Shown: one piece after another, positions 53,675-64,000 of the stretch
How positions within the stretch are numbered: the stretch's first letter is position 1
Layout: each line of letters begins with the position of its first letter
From: Branchipolynoe longqiensis
Taxonomy: Eukaryota > Annelida > Polychaeta > Phyllodocida > Polynoidae
Direction of reading: 5' to 3'
NCBI GenBank assembly: GCA_030323885.1
Contig: CM059198.1
Span: 56,694,917-56,758,916 of the forward strand
DNA length: 64,000 bases
Made by a program: the position numbers and the translations under genes
Notes under the pieces: generated by a model
What the model was told of the DNA's origin: nothing
Database searches by the model: none
The model's input: the letters and a program-made list of their open reading frames with translations, nothing else

Positions 53675-54568
53675 GTCACGGTCAGAGCAGGCTGGGAGTC
53701 ACGGCCAGGGCAGGCTGGGAGTCACGGCCAGGGCAGGCTGGGAGTCAGGGCCAGGGAAGGCTGGGAGTCAGGGCCATGGCAGGCTGGGAGTCATGCCAGA
53801 GGAGGCTGGGAGTCACGGCCAGGGCAGGCTGGGAGTCACGGCCAGGGCAGGCTGGGAGTGATGGCCAGGGCAGGCTGGGAGTCAAGGCCAGGGCACGCTG
53901 GGAGTCACGGCCAGGGAAGGCTGGGAGTCACGGCGTGGGCAGGCTGGGAGTCACGGCCCGGGCAGGCTAGGAGTCACGGCCAGGGCAGGCTGGGAGTCAC
54001 GGCCAGGGCAGACTGGGAGTCACGGCCAGGGCAGGCTGGGAGTCACGGCCAGGTCAGGCTGGGAGTCACGGCCAGGGCAGGCTGGGAGTCACGGCCAGGG
54101 CAGGCTGGGAGTCACGGCCAGGGCAGGCTGGCAGTTATGGCCATGGCACGATGGGAGTCACGGCCAGGGCAGGCTGGGAGTCACGGCGTGGGCAGGCTGG
54201 GAGTCACGGCCAGGTCAGGCTGGGAGTCACGGCCAGGGCAGGCTTGGAGCCACGGCCAGGGCAGACTGGGAGTCACGGCCAGGGCAGACTGGGAGTCACG
54301 GCCAGGGCAGACTGGGAGTCACGGCCAGGGCAGACTGGGAGTCATGGCCAGGGCAGACTGGGAGTCACGGCCAGGGCAGACTGGGAGTCACGGACAGGGC
54401 AGACTGGGAGTCACGGCCAGGGCAGACTGGGAGTCACGGCCAGGGCAGGCTGGGAGTCATGGCCAGAGCAGGCTGGGAGTCACGGCCAGGGCAGGCTGGG
54501 AGTCACGGCCAGGGCAGGCTGGGAGTCACGGCCAGGGCAGGCTGGGAGTCACGGCGTGGGCAGGCCTA
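53675..54568 (+). repeat. 23-bp minisatellite, about 39 units
   Basis: The unit is GGCTGGGAGTCACGGCCAGG then GCA. The period of 23 opens all three frames and yields a 329-codon frame with a 23-residue repeat, rich in G, S and R. Eight consecutive units (about 54263-54430) share GACTGG in place of GGCTGG. Confidence 0.95.
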
Positions 54569-54868
54569 CATAATGTAATATACTTGAGTTTAGATAGACC
54601 TACTGTCCACATGTACAGCTTAGAGTGTATGTGGGTCAAGGTCACTGATCCATGACTACAGCCAACCTTTTCTATATGCTTGAAGATAAGGGCCCTACCA
54701 ACAGATAGTGGGACACCCCCAGTTTCTGTACAACAGGCGTGTGTGTTTTATGGGAGTGAGTGTGGGAAGAGGTAGATGGGCATGGGGCTGTGGGGAGTTT
54801 ACTAGTTCTATAATCGCCAGAAATAGACGTACATACTTATGGTTACTAATTGTTTTATTTCTCTATCA

Positions 54869-55322
54869 CATCATCATAATCATCATGCTGTCAGTTGCGA
54901 TGCGACAAAGACTGCTTTCATTACTTGACTGCCGCTCTCCATTTAGCTCTCTGCTGTGAGAGTGATGTCCATCAGTCAGTCTTCATGTCTCTCAGCTTTA
55001 GGTTTCATTTCATGAAAGCTGCCTCCAAAAGTGTTGAAGTGCTGCTGGCTTTTGCAAGTTACCAGCTGCACTCTCTCGGGGAGCACATAGAGGTTTCACA
55101 CTGGCAAGAACATGTCCAGACAGGCACAAAACGATTTGTCCCTGCAGTGGCTGGTCGGGAGATGTTGGGAGTTCCATACATCAACCGTCCTTGATGCTGC
55201 CACAGTGACATGGTTTACTGTTCAGGTATTGCAATACCTCAGGGAGTTTGATGCCCCTGCCCTGTAGAGTTGTAAACCATTGCCATGTGGTAGAGGTTCT
55301 TGACAGAACCGAAGGCAATATA
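54869..55322 (-). mobile_element. S2 element, near full length
   Basis: On the minus strand it runs from the 'ccttcggttctgtcaagaac' side to the shared LINE-like tail and an ATG-rich run ('catcatcataatcatcatgc' on the plus strand). It is the most complete S2 copy with tail after 2072-2550. Confidence 0.75.
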
Positions 55323-55544
55323 CCCCAAAGGCTCAGTAATCTCACACCACACCCACACCCACTTACAGTGGCCATAATTTGGTAGACCGCTAAAACAACA
55401 ACCCATCTTCATGTGTGTATATTAGAGTAATGGTGTATATGATGCCATACAACATGATTTGTTCATATTCCTGGTTATATGTCTCATTAACTATGTATAT
55501 GATTTTGATTCTACGATAACTGATTATTAGAACAGACTGTCGTG

Positions 55545-55876
55545 GTTCCCCAATAAAAATGACTAATTCTGTAATACAAGCAACACAATGTTATAGGCAA
55601 AATAAGTGTGTCTCTTTATTTTAATGTAATTTTAATTGAATATTATGAACATACTATTCATCAGAGAATGTTCTTCATGTACACTGCAAAGAGCTAGTTA
55701 AGCCCATTCTAATGATATATTTTGTTAGGTTCCTTATTCAAAATTAAATAAGTGATACACTGTAACAGGCCACCCCTATTTGTTTCTATGTGAAAACCGT
55801 TTCCGTTGTTCAATACACCTTGATAAACTGAGACTGCTTGACATTCAAGGGGTGGCCTCTACCTGTCTATGTTGCA
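55545..55876 (-). mobile_element. R5 interspersed repeat
   Basis: Reverse complement of the R5 copy at 13795-14690, without the word-element insertion. It shows the uninterrupted R5 order across that site. Confidence 0.62.
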
Positions 55877-55934
55877 ACAAATGCTTAATAATAATCTCAG
55901 TTAAATAATGTTCATCGAACTATGCAGCTTTAAT
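55877..55934 (+). mobile_element. M1 end fragment
   Basis: 'caacaaatgcttaataataa' and 'catcgaactatgcagcttta', only the terminal part of an M1. Confidence 0.55.
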
Positions 55935-56270
55935 CAAGAAATGTACACAGAATCAGAGGTTCCTACACCTTTGAGGGGCAGCACTATGAAGTTGAAATTA
56001 CTGCCAGCCAGCCTATATTAGTGGTTATTTCAGGAACTCCTGCGGCTCCAAGCGTCACCGAAGTTAATCCTCCTCGAACCTGCCAGACACAGACACAGGC
56101 GGCGGGCGGCAGGGTCAGCCTGTCTGAGTGACCTCTGTTTGACCTCTGTCTGACCTCTGTGGCAGGGGAACTATTTTCTCACAGCGAACAGCGGTGGGCA
56201 GTAAAGTGCCTTATAGCGCAGGCATGCCCACATCGAGAGCAGATCAAGAGGCACCTGCTTCAAATTTCAA
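55935..56270. other. No feature recognised
   Basis: Contains 'gtgacctctgtttgacctct' short direct repeats at about 56130-56160. Confidence 0.35.
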
Positions 56271-56788
56271 TAAAGGCCCAGTCACACCTTACCAGACTGG
56301 GGAACCGGACACTGTCCGGTGAAATACGGCAATGGCCGGTACATGCGCGGTACCCATCCGTTGGTGTCCGGTGGTGTCCGGCGGTGTCCGGCGGTGTCCG
56401 GCGGTGTCCGGTACAAATTTGAACATGTAGAAAACTTCTACCGGACTGACGTGTATGGTTTGTGTCCGGTTTGTCCGGTTCCTGTCCAGTACCCATTCAT
56501 ACGTGTATGGTACCAATCCGTTGGTGTCCGGTTGGTGTCCGGTTTGTCCGTTTAGTCCGGTTCATGTCCGATACCCATCCATTACATGTCCAGTTCTCGT
56601 CCGGTTCTCGTCCGGTACATGCATGGTACATGAACTGTACTTGTCCGGTGGACCGGTGGCAATTGATCCAATTACGCTCAATTTCGATACATTTTGATAG
56701 ATTTCGTCACCAGAGACCACTGGACTAGAAAATGCTTTGTCCGGTGGTGTCCGGTACTCAATCCGGTGATGTGTGACTGGCCCTTTAG
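56271..56788. mobile_element. Word element, GTCCGGT type, copy A
   Basis: Ends TAAAGGCCCAGTCACACCTT and (inverted) CTAAAGGGCCAGTCACACAT. GTCCGGTNCCCATCC and GGTGTCCGG words fill the interior, with inverse orientation at the left. Frames of 75-88 codons here are products of the word. Confidence 0.8.
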
Positions 56789-56867
56789 ATTAGGTGGACA
56801 CGCATCAGTGAGTCAGGAAGTGTATGGGTTTTATGTCCAGTGAGCCCGCGACACGTTGGCTTGTTTT

Positions 56868-57495
56868 CGGAGTTTTACACCTTGGCAACATCTAAAGTCA
56901 TATTAGGATGTGTGCCGAATTGTGACATTGCGCATTCATGGTGACTTTATAGTGCTGCCACACTGGGAAATCAGGCCACCTGCACCATGACCCGATATCC
57001 CACTCAGTCACATTATCCCCACACTGAACTAACCTTGCCCTATCCTATTAATGCGAAATGCTAGGCTAGGTAGTGACAAGTTGGTTGGTTGGTGGAGTTT
57101 AACGTCCTGGTAATATCTAAGGTAATATCAGGACAGGTACTGACTTGTGACAGTGGGCACTCATGTTGAGATTATAGTGCTGCCCCATTAGGCAATCTGG
57201 CCGCCAGTACCATGACCCGATATCCCACTCAGTCACATTGTCCTGACACTGAGCTAACCAGTCCTTTCACTATCCTATAAATGCCACACGCCAGGTTAGG
57301 AAGCGACACGTATCAATTTTATAAGTCATTGGTTTGACTCGACCGAAACCAAACTACCGATCTCTCGCACTCGAGCCCCGCGCTCTACCGATTCGGTCCC
57401 TGCGCCCGGTCGTAGTAGTGGTAAGTGTCAATTGTATAAGTCATTAGTTTTACTCGGCTAGAAGTAAACTCCCGACATCCCACATAGTTTAACTT
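56868..57495 (-). mobile_element. S1 SINE interrupted by a second S1
   Basis: Tail to body at 56868-57080; the head part resumes at 57426 ('gtcaattgtataagtcatta'). The inner S1 is at 57081-57410. Confidence 0.83.
57081..57410 (-). mobile_element. S1 SINE, inner copy with duplication
   Basis: Full length from the (TTGG)n tail to the head ACCGGGCGCAGGGACCGAAT. TAGTGACAAG (57071-57080) recurs as TAGTGGTAAG (57416-57425), a target-site duplication with two mismatches. Confidence 0.9.
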
Positions 57496-57701
57496 AGTTT
57501 AGAAAAACAGAAGTTACACCCCACTCATAGCAGGCAGCATATAAATAATACATATAAATGATACATAAATATCAGCTTGTATGTACGATGTTCATTTGGA
57601 AATAAATAAATCTTAATCTTAATCTTAATACAGGGGTGAAGAGAAGTTGTACCGCTGATGTTGAAAATCCCATTGCATGAGCTTACCCCGATTGTGCACT
57701 G

Positions 57702-57921
57702 ATTGCTAAAGATGAAAAATACATGGTATATCCTACGTTTAATTTCGCCTAATCCGATTGCTACAGATGAAAAATACATGGTATTTCCTACGTTTAATTT
57801 CGCCTAATCTGATTGCTACAGACGAAAAATACACGGTATTTCCTACTTTTAATTTTGCCAAATCTGTTTGCTATAGATGAAAAATAAATGGTATTTCCTA
57901 TGTTTAATTTCGCCTAATCCA
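57702..57921 (+). repeat. 55-bp tandem repeat, 4 units
   Basis: The unit is 'attgctacagatgaaaaata', 'catggtatttcctacgttta' and 'atttcgcctaatccg', starting at 57702 and 57757. Confidence 0.9.
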
Positions 57922-58059
57922 ATCTATGTCACTCATGGACTCCTGTCATTTGGGTCAATCTGACGGCGATGATGTAATAATTGCTACATATCCCTGAATA
58001 CAGAATAATTTGTTTATCTTTACAAAATGCTGTATGTAACTTGCTTGAAGTCTATGTAA

Positions 58060-58800
58060 TGCTTCCAATATAAATCTCAAGACACAGTCCATAACCAAAA
58101 CATTAAAGCGGAGATAGTTGAGGATGTGCTAGCTAAGGTTAACATCTGGTGTAAGGAAAATAAACTGACAGTAAATGCAAAGAAATCTGAATACATAATT
58201 TTGTTAACCAAATAAAGAAAATCAAGAGCAAAACCTATCACTCGACATTTGGGTAGTACAGCATTGAATGAGGTCCACACATACAAATATTTAGGGACCA
58301 GACTCGATGCAACACCATAAACATGAGAACTTTTAGGAAAATTAGATACTACATGAGTGAGAACACAACCCTTTTTCTATATAAAGCAACTATTCTTCCA
58401 ATAATTGACTGTAATGATTTAATATATGGAGGGCTAACAAAACAACAAGAAACCAAATTACATAGGATTCAAAACAGGGCCTGTCTACAGAGGTAAAAAC
58501 CTTTATGGAAAGGAAATGCATGCCAAAGCACAAATCAGCTACCTTAACCAAACTGTCATGTATAAAAGATCAAATGATGAGCAATATGTTGACCATACAA
58601 GCAGAGTAACCAGACAGAGTGATGCTACACTCCTAAAATGCCCAAGCCACTAACAAACAAGCTGACTAAAGCACCGATTTACAGAGGTGATACATTATGG
58701 AATAAACTCCCAGTGAGGACAAGACGGTCCTTGAGACTCCTTGAATTCAAAAACTTAATAAAAATACCACAGGCCTGTCAGACCTCAATGCAGTTACAGG
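58060..58800 (+). pseudogene. Decayed LINE reverse transcriptase, 3' part
   Basis: Conceptual pieces in several frames read KVNIWCKENKLTVNAKKSEY, EVHTYKYLGTRLDAT, LYKATILPIIDCNDLIYGG, KLHRIQNRACLQR and GDTLWNKLPVRTRR. That order (post-catalytic palm and thumb, then C-terminus) is typical of CR1/L2/Daphne-group reverse transcriptases. Stops (for example after 'gttaaccaa' near 58212) and frameshifts break it. The catalytic centre is upstream and lost. Confidence 0.8.
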
Positions 58801-58876
58801 GATTCTAAAGACCACCTTTGCCTTGATCCCTGCACATACATACATACAAATAGTCTCAAATGCACGACACGGCCCT

Positions 58877-58938
58877 GCACGCTAAGCCCCTTCCCACTAG
58901 GGGCTTAGCGTGCATTACATACCTAGTATGTAATGCAC
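58877..58938. other. Two overlapping perfect hairpins
   Basis: GCACGCTAAGCCCC/GGGGCTTAGCGTGC (58877-58913, 14-bp stem, 9-nt loop) shares its last bases with GTGCATTACATAC/GTATGTAATGCAC (58910-58938, 13-bp stem, 3-nt loop). They lie just downstream of the LINE remnant. Confidence 0.85.
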
Positions 58939-59379
58939 ACTTTCAACGCGCATTACATACCTAGGACCTACCATTTTTCTTGAAATTGACCCAATACCCG
59001 TGACATATAAATCCCCACTACAATCTCAGACCTCTATTCCATTCATTAAATCATACAATACAACACACTAACAATTGGACTAATTACATGATTCAAACGG
59101 TATTGCACAAATTAACATGATACACATTGACATCCAGTGTTCCTTCACCATCATACCATATCCTTCGGTATATAATGACTTACATTTATGGGCAAATCAG
59201 TGTAGGTATTTACTAGACACCAGCATATTAATTGTGATTAGATCCACTGATTTGCAGATATACTGTGCATGTGTTTGACAATAGGTATATATCTTTTTTA
59301 TATATTTCTTTACAAGAAAGGAAAGATGGAAAAAAGTGTTTAAAGACAATTCTAGAACCATGCAATACATATTCACTGA
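58939..59379. other. No gene recognised
   Basis: A third copy of 'cgcattacatacctag' lies at 58949-58964. The rest is AT-rich DNA. Confidence 0.35.
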
Positions 59380-59625
59380 ATGCATGATACTTTTATTGGA
59401 CTGGAATTGTACACAGTTACTTCTACAGCTGCTATTTCATTCATAAAATGTATAATACTTTTAGTACCAAACAGGATTTGCATGCAGTTACTAATACAAC
59501 TGATAGTAGTTTCATTTATGTATCAAAGAATTGTACCGTACGGCTGGAAGACCAGCGCTCTGACACTGACAAGAGATGTTATCGGATGAATAAAATACAC
59601 TTTAGTTAAACAAAAAAAGTTGATG
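59380..59625 (+). mobile_element. R6 element
   Basis: The clearest R6 3' end: 'ggctggaagaccagcgctct', 'gacactgacaagagatgtta', 'ggatgaataaaatac' and an A-rich terminus. AATAAA plus oligo(A) suggests a retroposed transcript. Confidence 0.6.
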
Positions 59626-60064
59626 CGGAGGTTTTTCTTACTAATCTTCTAAACAGAATGCAAACTTAGTTTATAACGCCAACCAATTATACTTATTCCA
59701 TTTCTATATCATATACATATATTCCTTCCACTTCAATCAAGCTAACGGGACTGAAGGTGTTATTCTTTCAATTACTACCCTCCTTTTTATAAAAGAAAAT
59801 GCACCCTTTTAATAATCACATCAATAGGTATATATCTCATATATCTTACACGTACTCAAATCAATGTAAGGATGCGGATGCACCTTTTGCGACAACTACT
59901 GCATATCAATACATAAGGATGGTGATGTAGTTATTGTTTAAAATGCTGCATACAAAATGCTACATATAAAATACCACTTTGGTTGCAATCACATAATCGA
60001 GTATCTATATAATATAAATATTTGTTGGTATATTAGGTGATTACTCAGGGGAATTTCAAGAGCT
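59626..60064. other. No feature recognised
   Basis: AT-rich, without arrays or frames of note. Confidence 0.3.
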
Positions 60065-60195
60065 GACAATTTGTATTCTTCATTCTACTACTCCTTGCCC
60101 TATCCTATTAATGCCCAGCCTCAGGCTAGATAGCGCCAAGCATAAATTGTTATGTCATTGGTGGGACTCGACCGGCGTTCGAACCCGGGTATATT
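60065..60195 (-). mobile_element. S1 SINE, head-proximal fragment
   Basis: Minus strand 'gggttcgaacgccggtcgag' and 'ggcattaataggatagggca'. It starts at the same internal point as 2691-2859. Confidence 0.75.
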
Positions 60196-60229
60196 CACTG
60201 TGTAGTAGTAAGAGTAGAACACACAAAAC

Positions 60230-60440
60230 AAATACATGCCAAGAAAATCCAAAAAAATTAACATAGACTACTAACCAGACCAACCAACTGTCTATCTGCA
60301 GCTGAAATGCAGGCAATCAAATACCTTATCAGCAGCTACTTTGTGATAAAATAACGCCAACACTACAGCTGGCCAGCATTGAAAACAAGCCTGAATACCC
60401 AGGCTTATATGCTATGGACAGTATAAATACAGCCTCAATT
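60230..60440 (+). mobile_element. R7 interspersed repeat
   Basis: 'cattgaaaacaagcctgaat' and 'atgctatggacagtataaat', paired with 53325-53480. Confidence 0.5.
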
Positions 60441-60744
60441 TAAAAAAAAATTATAAAAAAAAAATATAAAAAAAATAATTCCAAGGAAGATGATGTAGTT
60501 ATCGCTGTACAGTTTGCACCTAGACATTACTACCTGTAGCACTCGCCTCATGATACATTATTTAGACAGGGCCTGTTTCGGATTCTGGCTCCACCGGAAG
60601 TATACTTGTAATTCATGCCTGTCCCCATTCCCAGAGTACCCCCCCCCACCTTCAGTGCCTTCAGCGCTCCACTCATCAGGGTCAGTGTGTGGGAACTAGA
60701 CTCATCTCAGTAACAGGCAGAAGGGGCGCCAAGTGTTCTTTCAG

Positions 60745-61010
60745 TTTACAGTTTGTTTAGTTGTTGGAGTATGATGTCCTGGAAGTATCCGGATAGGTCG
60801 TAATTTGTAACAGCGTGCACTCATGTAGAATCCTTAGTGCTGCCCCACTTGGGGACCAGGCCCCCAGCACCATGCTCTGATATCCCACTCAGTCACATTA
60901 TCCTGACATTGAACCAACCAGTCCTTGCTGTATCCTAATAATGCCAAGCGCCTGGCTAGAAAGCGACAAGTATGCCTTTTTAAGTCATTGTTTTGATCGT
61001 GGGATTCGAA
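60745..61010 (-). mobile_element. S1 SINE, left arm of a head-to-head pair
   Basis: Minus-strand S1 from the tail ('agttgttggagtatgatgtc') to 'aagtcattgttttgatcg'. The head is replaced by the next copy. Confidence 0.83.
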
Positions 61011-61302
61011 CCCAAATGTTTTAAACCTGGTCGACTCAAACCGATGACTTACAAAATTGATACTTCTGGCTTCTTAGCCTGGCATTCGGCATTATTAGCA
61101 TGGGGCAAGGACTGATTGGCTCACTGTCAGGATAATGTGAGTGAGTGGGATATTGGGTCAAGGTGCTGGTGGCCTGATATGACTTTCCTCTGGTGCAATA
61201 CTATAAAAGTCACCATGAGTGCGCACTGTCAAAAGTCATTACCCATCCTGATATGACCTTAGATGTTGCCAGGACCCAAACATACAACATCCAACCAACC
61301 AA
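61003..61302 (+). mobile_element. S1 SINE, right arm of a head-to-head pair
   Basis: Plus-strand S1 from 'gggattcgaacccaaatg' to the tail ('gccaggacccaaacatacaa'). With 60745-61010 it forms an inverted repeat of about 550 bp. Confidence 0.83.
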
Positions 61303-61638
61303 ATTCACATGCTAAGCCATCGCTGTTACAAATTCAGCCACCACATCAGGTAAGACGCGAACCCGAGAATTGGTGTCTGCCACACTTGGCGCCCCGTTGG
61401 CTCATCATACCAGCTCGCATCTGCGCAAAGGCTCCCTGTGGGGTGCCACTGTCCAACAGGTAATGCTAATCCCAAACAGGTGAGTGCTTGAGGCGCTAAC
61501 TCACCTGCACGGTCGTTTGGAAGTGTATGCTAGTACCAGGCAGGGCTCTTAGGCTGGAAGAAGGAACCAGCGAAAGGGGAGCAGGCAGGGGAGTTTCTAA
61601 GTGTTTTATGTGTTTTTTGTGTTTTTTCTTTGTGTTAA
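61303..61638. other. No feature recognised
   Basis: Unique sequence, no supported frame. Confidence 0.3.
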
Positions 61639-62092
61639 TTAAAGGTGCATAGTCCAAAGATTTTGAGTTTATTATGTGAGGTATAAAGTAATTATGCAAA
61701 TATTATTATGTACGTAATGCTCCTGTCTTTTATTGTTCTTATTCCGATATTGCTCCTGTAAACCTTCCTTTTGATATTTTCATTGCTTCTATGGGTTACA
61801 GGAGGTTTGGGTGTGGTTTGGGGACCAGGAGGCCAGTTTCCAAGCAGCTCCCCTAATTCCCCTCCTTTGCTCCAGGCGGCGCCTCACTCAGCTACTAACA
61901 GCCCATTTCACCACCGATCTAGTCAAATAAATAAAGCGAGGTCTTAAGGGCTAGCCAGTGTTATAGGCTCGATCCACTGGAATCTAACTCGTCTCCTTTT
62001 TTCTTCCTGTCTCTATTGCTCATGGAAGGAATTAATCATTTTCTGAGATGAATATATTAAGTTGATCATTCTAATCAACCTTAAATATCAGA

Positions 62093-62255
62093 AGAGCAGA
62101 CCAAATTAGTTGAGCGTCCATCTAGCCGAGTCAAACCAATGACTTAAAAATATCCGGGTGATCGGCATTATTCGGATAAAGCAAGGACTGGTTGGCTCAG
62201 TGTCCGGATAATGTGACTGCGTCGGATATCAAGCTGATTGGACAGCACTGCCCCC
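62093..62255 (+). mobile_element. S1 fragment in M1
   Basis: 'agccgagtcaaaccaatgac', 'gcaaggactggttggctcag' and 'tccggataatgtgactgcgt', with a truncated head and no tail. Confidence 0.7.
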
Positions 62256-62284
62256 ATCAGCTACTTAATAAGTACATCAGTATC

Positions 62285-62754
62285 TAAAGGACCTGTCGCA
62301 CCTTAGTGGACTGGAGAACCGGACACTGTCTGGTACTGTACGGCGATGTCCGGTACATGTCCGGTACCCATCCGGCGGTGTTGGTGGTGTCCGGCGGTGT
62401 CCAATACAAATTTTGAACATGCACAAAACTTCTACCGGACACCGCTGGACTGACGTGTCCGGTTGGTGTCCGGTATGTCTGGTACCCATCCGGTACCCAT
62501 CCGTACATGTCTGGTACCCATTCGTTGGTGTCCGGTTTGTCCGTTTTGTCCGGTGCATGTCCGGTACCCATCCATTACGTGTCCGGTTCTCGGTACATGT
62601 ATGGTACATGTATGGTACTTGTCTGGTCGCCCGGCGCCAATTGACCAAATTCCGCTCCATTTCGATACATTTTGTCACCGGAAATCACCGGACTAGACAA
62701 TTATTTGTCCTGTGGTCTCCTGTGCTCAGTCGGGTGAGGTGTGACAATGGCTTA
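62285..62754. mobile_element. Word element, GTCCGGT type, copy B
   Basis: Ends TAAAGGACCTGTCGCACCTT and 'aggtgtgacaatggctta'. It shares the order of GTCCGG words and the centre 'ctccatttcgatacattttg' with 56271-56788, so the two derive from one parent element. Confidence 0.78.
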
Positions 62755-63115
62755 TGGTAGGGATCTAGGCTAAAATCGATGTAACTACTTTGGTTTTGCA
62801 CATATTCTGCTTACCTTGGTGTATGCACCTTTAAGCGTTACATCCCACCCAACAATTCACCACACACACACACACATGCTCCCCATACCTCCTGCATCTC
62901 TCAATTTACTGCCTCCTTCAACTGTATTTTATGTTCCAGTTAACATTCAGCGGATAATTGTATCCGCCAGAACGAGACTTGTAAGACCAGCATCTGGGAA
63001 TGGAGAGGATTATGATCCCAGAGGAAGAGAACTTAATTGAAAGAAAAAGAAATGAAGCTGTAGACTTCTAATTTGTCCATATGGCAGGTGTTTTATAGTT
63101 CTCCTTGGCTTAGTG

Positions 63116-63180
63116 TTTGTTGGTTGGTTGTTGGAGTTTTAGGTCCTGGCAACAGCTGCGATCATGTCAGGACTGGCTTG
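63116..63180 (-). mobile_element. S1 3' tail fragment
   Basis: Minus-strand tail only: 'gttggttggttgttggagtt', 'ttaggtcctggcaacagctg'. Confidence 0.72.
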
Positions 63181-63262
63181 GTGTAAAGTAGTAGCTTGTG
63201 TAAATTTGCTCTTAACTGTTTGCAGGGAATGCTAGGAATTTCTTAAATGATGTTTCTGCTAA

Positions 63263-63333
63263 TATATGCAGTATCTAAAGTATATATCCCCTAAAGTATC
63301 TAATATATGCAGTATCTAAAGTATATATCCCCT
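63263..63333 (+). repeat. Direct repeat of about 40 bp, two units
   Basis: 'atatgcagtatctaaagtat' plus 'atatcccct' occurs twice in tandem. Confidence 0.88.
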
Positions 63334-63353
63334 TTCAATGTTTTAAACATTGT

Positions 63354-63816
63354 GTATGCGCACGCACCTTGGCTGCAGAACGAAGGCACACTGCCATTTA
63401 GTTTGCCGATAGAAATGCAGAACCCTAACCTTATAAATGTCATATAATCTGTTTGTTGAATATGTTTTCTGTATGTGTTACAAGCGGTTTGTTTCTAGGT
63501 GGTGTATTTTTAGAGATATTTCACTTTTTTGTATGAAGTTTGCTCATGGCCATTGACAATGCATTGAGTTTGCTGATATGTGCAGTGCAAAACGTTAGTT
63601 TAATTCAAAATTAATAGAACTACAGAACCGTAACCTTATAAATCTAATATATTCTGTTTGATGAACATGTTATCTCTGTGTGTGCCAACTGCTTTGTTTC
63701 TAGGTGGTGTGGTTTTAGAGATATTTCACTTTTTCTGTAGGAAGATTGCTCATAGCCATTGAGTTTGCAATGTGATTGTGTGTCGTCCGGCAGCCAAGCT
63801 GCATGCGCACTGACCT
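63354..63816. mobile_element. R4 element, second copy
   Basis: A tandem dimer of the R4 unit ('accttataaatgtcatataa', 'gtttgtttctaggtggtgta', 'tagagatatttcactttttt') between inverted arms. GCGCACGCACCTTGGCTGC lies at the left, and its counterpart 'gcagccaagctgcatgcgca' at the right. Confidence 0.72.
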
Positions 63817-64000
63817 AAATACATATACTGACATCACACAAAATGGGCCTATAAGTTGATGGGTATTTTTTAAGGAAATATCTGGAATTAGGCCGAACCC
63901 GACTATAGGTCACACTGCTTCGATTATACAGCAAGTGTCAGCCCTGTATTGTGTTCCTCAACTGTATATCTCATTTGTATGTGTATAAGGAGAGTTCAGG

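Larger units (their letters stand above)
61639..62833 (-). mobile_element. M1 MITE, heavily interrupted
   Basis: The left end TTAAAGGTGCATAGTCCAAAG with 'attttgagttta' and the right end TATGCACCTTTAA frame M1 pieces at about 62035-62092 and 62256-62284. An S1 fragment, a GTCCGG word element and probably unidentified DNA (about 61680-62030) are inserted. Confidence 0.5.

Noticed and set aside
53666..54655. 329-codon repeat protein rich in Gly, Ser and Arg
   Set aside because: It comes from the 23-bp minisatellite, and other registers are open too.
54895..55194. 99-codon frame overlapping S2
   Set aside because: It lies antisense within S2 and similar frames in other S2 copies are broken.

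Overview
This is a repeat-saturated piece of animal nuclear DNA, most likely from a marine invertebrate. Molluscan, other lophotrochozoan and cephalochordate genomes would all fit, and I cannot choose from sequence alone. The evidence is the abundance of tRNA-headed SINEs, 5'-truncated non-LTR retrotransposons, many MITE-like inverted-repeat elements, long minisatellites, and no compact gene layout. I find no convincing host protein-coding exon, no real tRNA or rRNA gene and no CRISPR array. The longest open frames (470, 386, 329 and 238 codons) are by-products of tandem arrays.

Family names used below are local labels. S1 is a ~340-400 bp tRNA-headed SINE present in about 25 full or partial copies on both strands. 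S2 is a SINE-like family whose 3' tail matches an RTE-like LINE in this window. S3 is a tRNA-like element arranged as a foldback. M1 is a ~370-430 bp MITE with TTAAAG-TGCATAGTCCGATG ends, seen in about ten copies and usually the host of other insertions. M2 and the 'word' elements are nonautonomous DNA transposons whose ends resemble TTAAAGGCCCTGTCACAC and whose interiors repeat one short word. R1 is a family with a terminal hairpin, a TATA-like box and a poly(A)-like signal on the opposite strand, flanked by AAT. R3 to R7 are further unclassified interspersed families.

Layout. 1-6.9 kb: R1 copies, MITEs, S2, S1 and a 34-bp minisatellite. 6.9-11.5 kb: a TATTCAGTATTTGC array split by an RTE-like LINE, then G-rich and C-rich arrays, S2 and an 82-bp minisatellite. 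11.8-20.3 kb: dense S1 copies, several MITEs and a four-family nest in M1 (17.0-18.6 kb). 20.3-25.5 kb: an 811-bp MITE, a 74-bp minisatellite, M1 carrying S3, and ~160-bp tandem repeats. 25.5-33.6 kb: M1 carrying a LINE fragment, S2 and R3 inverted structures, a G-rich array, a promoter-like segment and a 51-bp minisatellite. 33.6-44.6 kb: S1, M1 nests, R4 in a TG array, an S1 split by nested R1 elements, and a 1.25-kb GTGTGGGT array. 44.6-50 kb: two strong CTCF-like motifs, CACACAAACTCCCC-type and CCCAGTCTGT arrays, an LTR candidate and R1. 50-64 kb: CA/CT arrays, R3, a 23-bp minisatellite, S2, two GTCCGG-word elements, S1-in-S1, a decayed LINE, hairpins and R4.

The elements interact rather than forming pathways. 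The RTE-like LINE plausibly mobilised S2, some LINE presumably mobilised S1, and the MITEs need transposases that are not encoded here. The most interesting signals are the R1 terminal hairpin with compensatory changes, R1 copies carrying CTCF-like motifs, and the family of word-amplified TTAA elements.
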